From positions 62,001 to 126,000 of the forward strand of contig JANBPK010001196.1 in assembly GCA_027579435.1 (NCBI GenBank): DNA of 64,000 nucleotides, written 5' to 3'. Shown here piece by piece: positions 1-12,235 of the stretch (position 1 is its first letter; the number at the start of each line of letters is the position of its first letter). This stretch comes from Candolleomyces eurysporus. Its lineage: Eukaryota; Basidiomycota; Agaricomycetes; Agaricales; Psathyrellaceae. The translations under genes were made by a program, and so were the position numbers. The notes under the pieces were generated by a model. It had not been told where the DNA came from and ran no database searches. It saw only the letters and a list, made by a program, of their open reading frames with translations.

Positions 1-2085
1 GTAGAGCTGTTCTTGCTGGGGCGACCCCAAGCACGCTGTCCTTCCCAGGACCAGTTATCATAGGAAACAAAGTAAGCGCTTCTGCTAGTCTTGTAGGCGA
101 TGCTGCTGATGCATTCACTCTCGCAGGGATCTACATTCCTGCTGAACGTCGTTGACGCTCTGACGGATGCCACCATGCTTCGTACCACGAGTATTGTGAG
201 TAGCTTTTGGATCACAAGATTTCCCGTGCTGAATTCGATATAGCACTGGCACGGTTTCTTCCAAGCTGGAAGTGCCTGGGCCGATGGACCTGCCGGTGTT
301 ACACAATGCCCCATCGCTCCTGGCCATTCGTTCTTGTACAAGTTCCAGGCTAAGAACCAAGCCGGAACTTTCTGGTATCACTCTCACCACTGTAAGTTTG
401 GACATATTGTCGTCGGATTCCGCCCTGATGATCGTGACAGTATCTCAATATTGTGATGGCCTTCGAGGTGCTATGGTCGTTTACGACCCTGCGGATCCCC
501 ATCGCTCCCTGTACGTTCTCGCACCTTGTTTCGTTTTCTCATGGGACTGACACCCGCGCTTCTCCCAGATACGATATTGACAACGGTGACTTTTATTCTG
601 TCTCAGTGCTGAACTCCGTCTGACGGCATTTTCAGAATCCACTATCATCACTCTCGCGGACTGGTATGGCTTTCGTTCGGAGCCGCAGAAATATGTGCTC
701 ACTCACGCTGCCATAGGTATCATGTCCCTGCTCCCTCTGCGGGACTTGTTCCAACGCCTGATGCCACTCTTATCAACGGAAAGGGTCGCTATGCTGGGGG
801 CCCAACTTCACCTCTCGCTGTTATTACCGTCACGCGGAATAGGCGCTACAGATTCCGACTCGTCTCGATCTCATGCGATCCTCACTACGTCTTCTCTATT
901 GACGGTCATACTATGGTAACTTTGATCACTGTCTGCAAACAGTTCAATCTAATTCACATCTAACGTAGACTATCATTGAAGTCGATGGCATTAACGTCCA
1001 GCCTCTCAACGTCGACAGCATCGAGATCTTCGCTGGTCAACGATACTCGTTCGTTTTGAATACTAACAGGCCGGTTGCGAATTATTGGGTTCGAGCAAAT
1101 CCGAACGTTGGAACCACAGGCTTTGCGGGAGGTGTCAACTCGGCCATTCTGCGATATGTGGGAGCTCCAAACGCGGACCCAGTTTCGACGTCGACTGTCA
1201 TCAATCCGTTGTTGGAGACAAATCTTCACCCCCTCACTAGCCCCGCTGCCCCTGGACTTCCGACGGCCACCGGTGTCGATGTCGATATTAACCTCGATAT
1301 TGTGTTCGACTTTGCGTCTCTCACATTCAAGGTCAACGGCGCGACTTTCGGCGAGCCGTCTGTCCCAGTATTGCTTCAGATTCTCAGTGGAACGCCTCCT
1401 GCGAGCCTTCTTCCCGCTGGCAGCATCTACACTCTGCCAGCCAATAAAAATATCCAGATTTCGATGCCTGGCGGTTCGACTGGCAGTCCTGTAAGTTCTC
1501 CGTCACAGCATTCCAAAATTTTCGTCTGATCTGGTTCTACACGATTCTCACAGCACCCGATTCATTTGCATGGTGTAAGTCTATCTGCGCTCTTCCGAAA
1601 TTGATGTTCTGAACACAGCTCCATTAGCACGCCTTTAGCGTCGTGCGCAGTGCTGGCAGCTCGACCTACAACTATGCTAACCCTGTCAGGCGAGACGTGG
1701 TCAGCCTCGGTGGTGCTGGTGACAACGTTACGATCCGTTTCCGAACCGATAACGCTGGTCCTTGGATCATGCATTGGTGCGTCTTTCTTTCGGTCCTTGC
1801 AGGCTTCCGTCCACTGACTTCTCGACATAGCCACATTGATTGGCATCTCGTTTTGTAAGTGACACTCGAATCTAGCTTCTTTGTTTTCCTGCTCACGCCC
1901 AATAAACCAGGGGTCTGTCTGTCGTCTTTGCTGAAGACGTTCCGACCATCGCAACTTCTGACCCGCCTCGTGAGCACCCTTCCAAAGCATATGCTCTGAC
2001 CTTTTGCTCATCACTTCTTGCAACTTTCACAGCTGCGTGGGACCAATTGTGCCCGATCTACGACGCCCTTCCTCCTGGCACTTAA
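1..2085 (+). CDS. Laccase (multicopper oxidase), 5' truncated by window edge
   Basis: Secreted-type laccase that oxidises phenolics and reduces O2 to water; the signal peptide lies before the window. Exons: 1-71, 127-195, 244-391, 441-510, 569-585, 636-663, 717-915, 969-1490, 1554-1574, 1628-1776, 1831-1854, 1911-1969, 2033-2085. The first full codon is at 3 and the joined frame gives 475 residues without a stop. All four copper signatures are visible: HWHGFFQ (244 onward), HSHH followed by [20 protein letters not shown] split by an intron, and HCHIDWHL split by another. The residue ten after the T1 cysteine is Leu (HLVLGL), which in the usual laccase classification points to a medium redox potential. 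The EAG often found there is VLG. One exon is only 17 nt. Family call is firm; substrate and redox potential are inference. Confidence 0.95.
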
Positions 2086-4100
2086 ATTATTTTGTCTTGC
2101 TAGGTGACGTCGCTTGATAGCCCCCTGAACCATGTGGACTTTTTGCTCAGGATTCCTGTCTGGACTCTTGCGCTCCGTCCCCTATATTCCGAAAGTAAAC
2201 TGGTGTCGTAATAATTGTCTCTACGGGCTCGAATTGCTATTGTTACTCTTAGTTGCTACCTTTACAAATTCAAATATGTAAATATCTATTGTACGCTTCA
2301 GGAACTTGTAAGATTCCAAATGGATCTGTACTCTATCTGTGAGCTCTCCGAAAACGGGACAGTGACATATGTGATCAATTGCCTCTGATCAACAGACAAC
2401 GAACTGCGGCCGCCCGGCTCACACTCGAAAGGTGGGACGATAACTATCAGTCCCGTCGGACTCAGTGCGATCGATAGGCTCATCAAGGTACCTTCAGACA
2501 TGAGAAGCGTCGGAATTGGTGCACGAATTCCGTGTGTTTTTAACTCTGTTTCTTCTTTTCTTCCGACGGACTTCGTAGCCGGTAGGCCGACCCGCCAATC
2601 CTTCGCATCAAATTCCCGTCTCGGGTGTTCCTTGCTATGGTGGCGTTGGGCATTGTCACTGGTATGGAATGTGCGAAAGTCCGAAATGGTATGACCCTCG
2701 TGATCATTCGGAGTCGAGACTGGACCCGCAAGGTGTCGCCTCGGTATCTTTTGCATTTTCTTTATTGGCATTCCGTTATGACATCGCTCCATGTGTACGG
2801 CCTGGAGGGTCCTCATCATACCAGCGCCAAGGAAATATCTGATAAACACGAAACACATTGAGTCAGTTCAATGAGCGCAGTCGCTCTGTCTGCGTGACTA
2901 GACCATGTGTACAGCAGAAGCTCTCCCGTGTGTCCGAGTAACCCTTATACTCCCTCATCTTCTCTTCTCCTAGCCCCGCTTAGATCGAAAAGCGAAGTGG
3001 AAGCAGGCGGGGCCTCCTTTCTGCCTGTTTTGCTTCCTAAAAATACCGCTTCTCGACTTCCGGTACTGTTCGTTCGAATCAGCTTCTTTTGTGTTGTGTA
3101 CTTCTATAGCTTCTATTGATACCTACTTATAGATCACCGGTGCTGTCAATGTCCATCAGCGCCTATGTATACGTTATATTTCTCAGCACTAGTAGGGCAC
3201 GGCCAACCTAGAAACTTTCCACGGGTGTGAAACTAGTGGAATGAATCACGCTACATTAGTATACAACTCCTTTCGATATCGACCCGAGTTCTTGACCACA
3301 AACTGTCACTCGAGTTCCAGGGCAACGTAATTTGTACTTATGAATGGGAGATTAGAAATGAAAGATCCAGACTCGAGTGAGAGAGGACGTTCTAAGTCCA
3401 CAAACATATTGTCTGGGAGGTATCAGGGTTCAAGGTGTTAAAGTGGAGGGTGCCTTTCGGCACTGGGAAAAGGGCGAACACGCATGTTCGAGACGAATTT
3501 GTTGGCAAAACTACACGATGGGCGAGCATATCACTGCGGGGTAAAATCCTTTGCCAGAAAACAAGAGAGTTCTCTCTACATTCGGAATGCAAACCGAACT
3601 TCCCGAAGTTGAGATGAGTAAGTTGTTACGAATCCGAATTATGCAAGAGCCGTCTCTCTGCATAAGCGGCAGAGGGATGTAGATACTGAAAGAGATTTTT
3701 GTCACCCACGCATGTGCCTCTCGCGGATACTGGTCACTGGCAGATCTGGAGAGCAAGGATCAAAAGCAAGACAGCGTGTACTGACATCTTTGCATTCCTG
3801 CGTAGTTGTGGAGTGGAGTCAGGATTACCGATTCTAATAATGAAAGAAGCAGGGCATCCAGCCCCGTGCCTGAGCACTCCACATTCCGTCACAAACGTCT
3901 ACGTATATGTGTTTTACTCAGGTTCCTCTGCTCGGGTCGCCCTTGCCCTAGCCATCAACAATCAGGACGGATTTGGTGATAGTGGCTACTCCTTTAGGGA
4001 AGGCGGACAGCAACGGGCCGCTGAGGCTACAGGCAAACTAGGGCAAACACCGGCGTCATCGCTGCTGGCAAACTGCAAGTTTTCATGCAACCAGCAGCGA
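2086..4100. other. Intergenic region, no supported gene
   Basis: About 2 kb between the laccase stop and the next gene. Open frames here, including a 186-codon one on the minus strand at 2298-2858, show no recognisable motif, no convincing splice structure and no paralogue in the window. Nothing else is supported. Confidence 0.6.
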
Positions 4101-5446
4101 ATGAACTCCCTCAGAACTCACAGTTTATCCAGAATAGGGCGGGTACTATGTCAAAATATAGTACAAAAGAGGCAATTTCCCCATCGCTGTTGCCCTCGAC
4201 CCGTTCCAAGAACGGGATTTATCTATTCGAGCCGGGAATACAGCTCGAAGAAGGCTCCGTGAGTCGTATGATTCTGTGTAAGTTCATAGAGGCTGAAACT
4301 GAGCAAAGGATATAGTAGGGTAACAGCGGAAACGATTGTCGCTGAAATATCGAAACAGGCGGAAGACCAAGCTAAACGCGGGGAAGGCTTTGACCTAAAT
4401 GTCAACGACCCTACCGAACTATTGGAGTCAGAACTGGAAGAATCCAGGGCTGAGTTTGTCATTGTAACGTATCTCTGCTGCTACTTCTCCCTGATAAATC
4501 AACTAATGTGAGGTTATCAAGGACGCGGGCCGCGTGCGAGATATCCACGAACACGCTCGTAAATATTGGCGCCGTTTTCGAAACCTACCCGAAGGCTGGC
4601 GGACGAACTGGGAAAACTGGCAGCATCTTCTCACCTTCTACTACCCTACGCCATACTACTTCCTCCTCATCCCTCAAATTGACGTTATGCTGAATGTGAG
4701 GTATGGTATTCCTGGGGAAGCCAGACCTCTCATGTTCAACGAGGAACTCGAGGCGNTTTTTCTTCGAAGTCGCCGAACGGGGCGTCCGGACGGACCTCTC
4801 AGCGCGAGAGAAGCCTCGCACAATCTACTTTGTGGATTGGAACGCGGAGGAGGTGTATCTCGTGGAGAATGCGAAGACTATCAAGGAAGTTAGTCAGGCA
4901 ATAGCGACTGGTGGAGGGTTAGGTGGTTTGAAGCTGAAGCAGCTGGAGACGGATCCAGAGGGGGAGAGGATCATCGATAGGATCATGGAAGAAGACGAAG
5001 AAGTCATGCCGCTCCTCGTGGCCAGGCTGGGTTACACACCAACGCCGACCGAAGACCTCGTTGATAAGTACCTTGACGAAACTGAGGAAATTCTTGGAGG
5101 GGAGCTCGCGCATGAGGTTGAGAAACCTGACGCAGACTTGATGAAGGAGAGCGGGGAAGCGTACGATGATATAATGAGGATGTTAGAGGAGGATATGGAC
5201 GATGAAGAGAGCCTCTTAGAGGCTGAAGAGCTGCTGGGTGGTATGAAACAGCTGACGCCCGAGGAAATGAAGCCCTTACGAGATCTTCTCGTGCTTCTGA
5301 AGCAAACCGATCCTGCGAAGTTTGACGAACTCAAGCCAGCGTTCTTAGAACACCTAGTCGCGCTCGAGAGGGAAGTGCAGAATGATGGGAAGGAATTGGG
5401 CGAACTACTCATGAAAGCTAAGCAGAGGAAATCGAGTAGATCATAA
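4101..5446 (+). CDS. Uncharacterised protein with predicted mitochondrial presequence (412 aa)
   Basis: Exons 4101-4258, 4316-4463 and 4513-5446; with the N at 4756 dropped the length is 1239 nt, exactly 413 codons. The start at 4101 is chosen because the first about 50 residues are rich in Arg and Ser with almost no acidic residues, typical of a mitochondrial targeting presequence. The body has an aromatic stretch (WENWQHLLTFYYPTPYYF) and a Tyr-Phe-Val-Asp-Trp segment, followed by a very acidic, Glu/Asp-rich helical C-terminal third and a basic tail (KQRKSSRS). I recognise no catalytic motif or named family. The N follows GCG and precedes five Ts; read literally it shifts the frame. An alternative ATG at 4148 lies in a frame that would need a different first splice and loses the presequence. 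Confidence 0.7.
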
Positions 5447-5731
5447 TCACTCCTGTGGGCTTTCTCTTTCACTGATACACAGCACGATAAGCTTAAACCA
5501 TTTCTCTAGTCCGTCTGTATTCGCCATCGGCTACTGACCAACTCACCAACTCAAACTTGTAGGATTGGTTTACTTAGCGGATTGAAACCGCATGTACGTA
5601 TTGAACTGGATCCGGAGTCTATATGTGTCACACGGCATCGTACTACATTCTTTAGTCGGATAAAGACTACAAAAGACGAAGAGGCGGGGTTTATCGTATG
5701 TACTCGTACTACGGCGAAGCGAACTGTACAT

Positions 5732-8241
5732 TCAATTGGCGTCCCCACACGCGGACGGGGCGTGTTGCCGACGTCGCTTGGGTTCGGAGACCGACTCCTC
5801 CGAAAGAACGTCTTGAAAGGTACGTTTGCCAGTTTGGGATAAGTTTTGGAGCCTCGAAAACTGAGCAGGAAGAGGAAGAGGTGGAGGGGAAGGAGTCGCC
5901 ATGGAGGATCCAGGTGCGCCACTGCCAGTGGTGGTCGAAACGGCAGCAGGCGGCCAAGGCGGGCGCCGGCTAGTTGCAACGCTTGCAATATCACCTACTG
6001 CTTCTTTTTCTAACTCCTTCAATGCAACGTCAAACAAACCCAGGATATGGATGTAATGACTGTCAACGTTGAACAGAACCTCGGAGAATCGATTTGGGAT
6101 ATTTCCGTTTGCATCTGGCTCCATTTCAGTCTTCAAAAAGTCATCCTTCTCGCAGAGCAGTTGCCACATGTACTTCCTGAATCCCGCTAACAATTCCGTG
6201 CAGGCCTTGGGCCAGGAAGGATCCACTTTCATCATGGCATCGATGAAGTGGCTCTTCCGACCAAGGAACATAAACTTTTTGGCCGGAGCGGTGGAAGTAT
6301 TAGACCACGTTTCTGAATATCGCCTTTGACGCCCCTTTCTCCATCGGCTTTGAACATGAAGATCAGAAAGACATAGACCCAAAGGAATCCTTCCAGGTCA
6401 TCGAGATGATCATGCGCTGGGGGGTCAGTTTCTATAGTCATACTGTTCAATACCATGATCGAGTAGAATATAGGCGAGCCCTGGTAGAACTAGGACGTGA
6501 GTATTCATCATGGCAGGCGCATGAGATAAATAGCGGCTGCTCACCGACTTGAAGTCCTCGCAAATGTCGGAGATAGGACGTTTCGTTTTGATAGCCATGC
6601 CAAGGTCGATCAAAACGCCTCTCCATCCTTCATCGTTGAAGCCCAGTAAGATGTTCTCAGGACAAATGTCGCGGTGAAAAATCCCATTGGTCACTAGGAC
6701 ACGATGACCTGCTCAAGGTGGTCAGTAACAAACTCGTTGGAAGAAGGATACACCTTGAAATGAAGCTCACCTGCGATTGCATCGCGGAGCGCTCCAAGGA
6801 GCTGTCGCGGATTGGTGAATTTCTCAATTGTCGGACCATACAATTCCAAGACGATGCGAATCGCCGTGCGGTTGTGGAAGATGTCTGCTCCAAAAATGTT
6901 GACCTTACCGCGGTTGTCCTTGGTCTTCGCTCTCTCTCCTTCGTAGCAGAGCATTTTGCACACGCCTTGAACATTGTCGAGTTCCTCCAGCAGCGTGAAC
7001 TCGGGAACCCGACCATCAGACATCCAGTAATCTTTGACAAGCAGTCTTCTGTTGTTGGCGTCCTTTATAGGCCAGCAGGTCGTACCACGGCCACGAATAC
7101 TGTTGCGAGTGAATGGCTTAGCGTCCATCGCTAGTTCGTACTCGACGATGGTATTTTTAGGGCCGATGGTTCTAAGAGTTCCTGCGACCTTGGAGCCGTT
7201 GGCTCCAATGGTCCATTGGACAGAGTCATCGAAGCCGAGCACCCTTTCGTCGATACAACATAGCCCAAGGATGAGTCGTACGAGTATGTGAGGGAGCTTG
7301 TGGATGTTGAATAACGGTGTGTACTGAATACCACTGCGGTCGAAATGGAAGAGGCGAGCTCGTTTCTCGGTGATGACCAGGCAGCGCACGAAAAACCGAT
7401 TAGGCTGCTGGATAAATACTTGCCTAGAAGTTGTAACCATGGGATTAGCACAAGTAATTTGATAACAAACTATATCGATTACATACCTTGAGTAGCCACC
7501 CAGCTGACCAATGTGATCTTGAACTTGAGTTGCCTTTGAGTCCCTCTTGCCGTCGAAGACTGAAGCAGTATTGGAGTAACCGACAGGCGCGTCAGATGGA
7601 ACAGAGAAAGATGGTCCTTTTGCCTTTATTACAATATCTGGAGAGGAGTAGCGTGTAGTCGGACTGAGGGCTTCGTGCTTGAACTTTGCGATGTGTGTGT
7701 CGATAGCCTCACGCATTTCCGCCGTTCCAGACGGAGCAAGACGATTTAGGATGGAGTTGGTGATTTTGCAAATGGGGTCATAGAGTTCTTTTTCGCTCTC
7801 AACGGTCTCTGGAATTCTGACCCAGCGCTTCGCTTCCCAATCATACTCTCCAGAGTCTTTCAAATATTTGGTAATCTTTAACTTGGGAACCAGTCCCTGG
7901 TAGAGCTTGTGAGCCCAATGGTCATCAGATTCGATGGGTTCGCCCAGTTCGTCACGAATGAGGGCATAGAATGCTTTGGCGTCTTCATCCTTGGCTGCGT
8001 GAGTAGTCGACTTAACAGGAGTAGCTTTGTTTTGCCCGGAAATGAAAGCTCCAATACTAGCTCTCGCCCCATTCCGGGGGGTGGATGGGTGCAAGGGCAG
8101 AATTTCGGCCGCAACAGCAGCCTCATCCGCTGCATCTTCTTCGAGGTTGCTCATGGATGACTCTGGAATGGGGGAGACTAATCCTTCAGCCCACCTAACG
8201 GATGGAAGCGTGTGGAGAGGAGTGGAAGATGGATTGTCCAT
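5732..8241 (-). CDS. FunK1 fungal-type protein kinase, class A copy 1 (frameshifted in C-terminal exon)
   Basis: Exons on the minus strand: 7487-8241, 6771-7423, 6545-6708, 5732-6480. The protein would be about 773 aa, usual for the Pkinase_fungal (FunK1) family. A Pro/Ser-rich N-terminus precedes the conserved AW/HW-A-H-x-LY block. The kinase core has the Lys of LLVKDYW, HRDICPEN at about 481-488 and IDLG at about 503-506, and a basic EPKRRRQ tail suggests nuclear location. Intron 1 (7424-7486) is 63 nt with no stop, so it looks coding if left in. In the last exon the reading frame changes near TTT at 6310-6312; one extra T there would join the two conserved halves (FKADGER... and ...KKFMFLG). 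This may be a sequencing under-call or a real lesion. It is transcribed divergently from class B copy 1. Substrate unknown. Confidence 0.85.
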
Positions 8242-8270
8242 GGTTGTTTGGACCCACTGTAGAACACAAC

Positions 8271-8277
8271 TTTTATA
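8271..8277 (-). promoter_or_regulatory. Possible TATA box for FunK1 A1
   Basis: TATAAAA on the minus strand, 30-36 nt upstream of the ATG at 8241. This is close to the start codon, so the 5' leader would be very short. Confidence 0.35.
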
Positions 8278-8872
8278 TTGGAAACCAACCCTCCCACGAC
8301 ACTGACCTTCAGAACAAAGGGCTTACAAAGAAGCTAGCACGAGAGAATCACAAGTAAAAAATCCGGAGACATCGTGCACATGCACCTGGCGTGTCCTACT
8401 ACTTTTGGGTTACAATCCCCTGGCCGGGACTCTCCAGTCTCGGCTCAAACACGCGGCTCAGGTCAAAGTCATATCTTCGATTGTAGCGATGGACCAATGT
8501 ATCGTACGCTTGCATCAACTACTTAAATATACCTTCAACGTTTGATTATGTACAATGGCTAAGTCGTAGGAAAGAGTAATCCTGGAACTCGGTCCATGTC
8601 GCTACCGCGGGGCTGGTCCTGTTGTCTACATATTCTTAGAATGGGCCACGTTCAGATCACAACGCCAATTCAGGTGAGTTTTATCCAAAGAGGAAGAGAA
8701 TACCTTCTTTGATAAGTAACCCATTGTTGCCTGCACGTGTTTCAGAACTTAAGGAACATGGACTTGAGGGACAGTGTCAGGCTAACAGCTCGACTCCTGT
8801 GGCTCGGCAAGGTCGGCGGCTAGTGTTGCCACAAGCCATTGTGACCTAAAATGGGTATGTATTGGTACCGTT

Positions 8873-8950
8873 GAGCACGGTCACATGTCTGGATAACCAG
8901 GGTCCCGATTCGGTTGCACCTTTCCCCACGCTTGCCTCTCAACCACCACC
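8873..8950 (+). promoter_or_regulatory. Class B FunK1 promoter module, copy 1
   Basis: GAGCACGGTCACATGTCTGG at 8873-8892 contains a CACATG E-box core. It is followed about 50 bp later by CTTGCCTCTCAACCACCACC (8931-8950), about 100 bp before the ATG at 9033. The same two blocks in the same order lie at 41061-41140 and 55311-55378. Confidence 0.55.
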
Positions 8951-9032
8951 ATCGACTCAATCGAACTCCCCTACCAGACCGCCAGAACCACTGATTGCGC
9001 CCCATTTTTTCTACTCAAGCCTACGCAATCCC

Positions 9033-11398
9033 ATGAAAGCCACAACTTTTGCCGCCTACTCCACAGAGGAAGACAGGGATCCGGCTGAGGTTTTGGGGGA
9101 TCACCTTTCTCAAGATCTGGGCGACAACACACCGATGGCGGACAAGGCTTGGGCCCACTCTCTATACCTCAAAGTTACGACACCTGAAGACATCGAAAAG
9201 TTCATGAAGGCATCTGGGGAGTACAAGAACGGTAGATGGGCTGGGATCCCCCAGGCTCCTTCCTCTGCGGCTGCCCTCCGCCAGCCCTTCTGCAAACTTG
9301 TCAATTCCATCCTCGGGCACCTTGCTTCCGGAGCGGCAGCTTTGCGCATGGCTCTCAACGCTCGCCTCAACCGCTTTGAAGGGCAACCCATCGAGGGCAC
9401 GCAGCATCGTTGCTCCCCTGACATCGTCGTCAAGGCGTCGGGTCCCTCGTTCTCTCTTCCCAAAGGCTCCTCCTTGGGATTTTCTAACGCTGCCACTTGC
9501 TTTGATACCAAGCTGGATGAAGAGACAGAGGATCACTCCGGTCATCTCGCTTATCATGCGGCATACGCAAAGTCAGTTGTTTCCATCGTCACCAATCGTG
9601 AGTTAAACTCACGCATTCGGATATAGGCATATGTTCGCTCATCAACCCAACCGCATGTTTGTTCGGTCCTTGCTTATGACGGAGAACCGGGCATGTCTTT
9701 TCCATTTTGACCGCAGCGGAGCCCAATACACTCCTCTCTTCAACATTCACGACGAACCCGCGACTTTCATACGTTTGATTCTCGGGCTTTGCAGCGCCGA
9801 CGAACGCACGCTCGGCTTCGATGATACCGTTCAGTGGTCAGTCGCAGCCAACGGGTCGAAGGCAGAAGGAACTGTGAGGACCATTGGTCCTGGTGGTGCC
9901 ACCGTCACCTATCTTATGGTCATGGACGAAGCGCCTTTCACTCGGAACAATCTTCGCGGTCGGGGAACAACCTGTTGGGCCGTGAAGGATGCAAAGGGCA
10001 ACAGGTTCATTATAAAGGACTACTGGATCTCCGAGGGTCAAGACGCCGAATTCAAAATGCTCGAGGAAGCCAAAGGTCTTCTTGGTGTCTGTCAGATGGT
10101 GTCATATGAAGAGAACCGTATGCAGACTAAGGACTTCCGTGGAAACGTCGAAAAACTGGAACAAGGCACATTCCACAATCGCACATCGACCCGCATAGTT
10201 ATGAAATCCTATGGACCTTCGATAGAGAATTTCTCTTCTGTTATGCAGGTTCTTGCCGCACTTCGCGATGCAATTGCAGGTATGCTTTAGTTTTAGTCCT
10301 CCTTCGCCTCGTTTGCTGATTTCTATACAGCACATAGATTGTTGCTTTCAAAGAACATAATTCACCGTGACATTTCCCCGAACAATATCCTGCTTGGGGA
10401 GGATGGAGCAGAAGAAGGGATTCGAGGTATCTTGATTGACCTCGATGTCGCCACTAAGTGTGGGGTATTTGCCCCTCAGGACCGTGCGGATCATAAGATC
10501 GTGAGTCTCCCCATCTGGTTTGGCTATGCTGTTACTGACCTCGTTTGTTTAGGGAACCCGTCTCTTCCAATCTCTCATGGTATTGAAAACCTCTTCGCTC
10601 AAGCCACACGATGTATCGGCCCACGACTACTTGGATGACTTGGAAGCATTCTTTTGGGTCTTTTCATATCTTCTAATCGTCTACAAAGCAGATGGCACGC
10701 GTGCCCCCGAGAGCTTTCTGCATAAATATCTGGAGTCGTGGGATGACGAGCCTGCACAAGCTTCTCCAGAGAAGTTCACCTTCCTCTACAGATCCATGAT
10801 TGGCGCCGAAGTCATTCAAATCATGGATGAGGGTTGGCGCTGCGCCTGCGCAGACTTGTTCATCAAGTTCAGGAAATACATGCGCGAGATCGCGGATCGG
10901 AAAGATGAACTCCTCTATGAACTGAGAGGGACCGAGGAGAATGGCGCCTTTCCCAATCGTTTCTCTTCGATTTTGGAAGACCCTGACAAGCATTATGACC
11001 ACATCCTGGGTCTTTTCGATGAAGCATTGAAGAATGCAACTGAGGCTGTGAAACCGGAGTCTGCCTCTCAACCCACCTCTCCTACCAAGTCTGCTCCGAA
11101 ATTTGCTCGCCCTCACACTCCGGTCAAGTGTGGTTCTTTGACACCCTTGTCGCAGTCCATCTTTCCTTCCGTCAGTACTCGGTCGACCCCCGTAACACCT
11201 GCCTCTTCAAATGCATCGTCCTTCGCCGCGCCTCCCACTCCAACTCAACGTCCCAAGCGTCGCTGTCAAGAGGCTGAGCTGGAGGATCCATATATAGAGG
11301 TCAAGCGGAAATGCCCTCCAAGCCGGCGGCCATTACGAACCGTCGTTGAGCCGTCCCTATATGTACTAAAATCGTTGTACCAGTACTGCTTCAAATAG
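9033..11398 (+). CDS. FunK1 fungal-type protein kinase, class B copy 1 (735 aa)
   Basis: Exons 9033-9571, 9627-10279, 10331-10500 and 10553-11398 give 736 codons including the stop with no lesion, making this the cleanest class B gene. The ATG at 9033 is preferred over an in-frame one at 8862 because the other class B proteins start at the equivalent place and the promoter module lies between. Order: N-terminal helical region with AWAHSLY; FIIKDYW (likely ATP-binding Lys); HRDISPNN at about 409-416; IDLD at about 433-436 in place of a DFG-type loop; AHDYLDDLEAFFWVF; a Ser/Thr/Pro-rich linker; and the conserved class B tail with KRRCQEAEL, KRKCPPSRRPLR and a final LYQYC. Serine/threonine kinase activity is expected from the retained Lys, HRD Asp and Asn. 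Substrate unknown. Confidence 0.9.
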
Positions 11399-12235
11399 AT
11401 TTGATATCCATAGCCCGTTCAATATGTATGTTTGTAATTGGAAAAGCTCTTTTTAACGAACTTGAGACCGCCAGTTGTCCTTATCTGAACGCTGTCACGA
11501 TTTCTCCGTTCATGCCAGTGAGTCTTTCGCCAGAGCCAAGGAAAACGCAAGGATAAAGAATACCATCAGGGTCAAATTGACCCGCCATTGAAAACGACTA
11601 TTGGGTTACAGCTGGTTGCATATCGATAGACTAGAATCCGCCGCGCTCCCCCTAAAGCGACGACCCAGCCCGTTTGGGCATCATGTTTTATTTGTACGCT
11701 CCACAGATAAACAAATATCAAAAGGGGAGCGCGGCGGATTCTGGTCTATCGATATGCAACCAGCTGTAATCTGGGGATGTGGAACTTATTGAATACACCG
11801 ACCTGCTGAGACTTAGGTACGAATCCCATCCTCGATACCCGTCAACTTCAGGCCCTACTGGCCGCTAGGAGAAAACGCTGGAAGGATATCTTATTCTGTA
11901 GATATCTGGGACGCAAATGGTGACATATAAATTACACTCAAGGGTGCTTGACTTTCGGCCTCCAACGTTGCTGAATTTGGCAGACGAGTGAGATGCGACG
12001 TCACGCAGGCTAAAAGCAGGGCGAACTCTCAGCTCCTGCTTTAAAGTTCGTCAGTCCTATAGCACATCAACATATAATCTCGAGCAGTTAGAGCGAACGA
12101 CGATCACCAAGTATTTCGCGCAAAGTTATGCATATGAAGTCATAAGTAGGGTCTACAGGGACACGATCCTCGCTTCAAAGTGGTCCGATTGCTTACAGCT
12201 GTATGTAAGCTGATAATGAATTGCTAGAATGACGA
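11399..12235. other. Intergenic region containing a MITE-like inverted repeat
   Basis: No coding region is supported between the stop of FunK1 B1 and the stop of the pseudo-caspase gene, which are convergent. The only structure is the inverted repeat at 11609-11766. Confidence 0.65.
11609..11766. mobile_element. MITE-like element with long terminal inverted repeats and TA target duplication
   Basis: The left arm starts CAGCTGGTTGCATATCGATA at 11609 and runs to about 11652. The right arm (about 11722-11766) is its reverse complement with one A/G difference and one fewer G in the CCCCC/GGGG run. The element is 158 bp with a loop of about 70 bp and no coding capacity. TA dinucleotides at 11607-11608 and 11767-11768 flank it directly, as expected for Tc1/mariner-type insertions. 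A non-autonomous miniature element is the best reading. A hairpin RNA source is an alternative. Confidence 0.65.

Larger units (their letters stand above)
8242..9032. other. Divergent intergenic region between FunK1 A1 and B1
   Basis: About 790 bp shared by two head-to-head kinase genes. No gene is seen. The part nearest B1 holds a promoter module also found before the other two class B genes. Confidence 0.7.

Noticed and set aside
2298..2858. 186-codon open frame on the minus strand
   Set aside because: No motif, no paralogue, no splice context, unlike any gene in the window; length alone is not enough.
3699..4100. Upstream extension of the mitochondrial gene in the same frame
   Set aside because: The composition before 4101 is not presequence-like and the ATG at 4101 gives a textbook presequence start.
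7424..7486. Coding sequence joining FunK1 A1 exons 1 and 2
   Set aside because: Open by chance (63 nt, no stop). Splicing at GTATGT...CTAG gives the YSR-QVFIQQ join seen in all paralogues.
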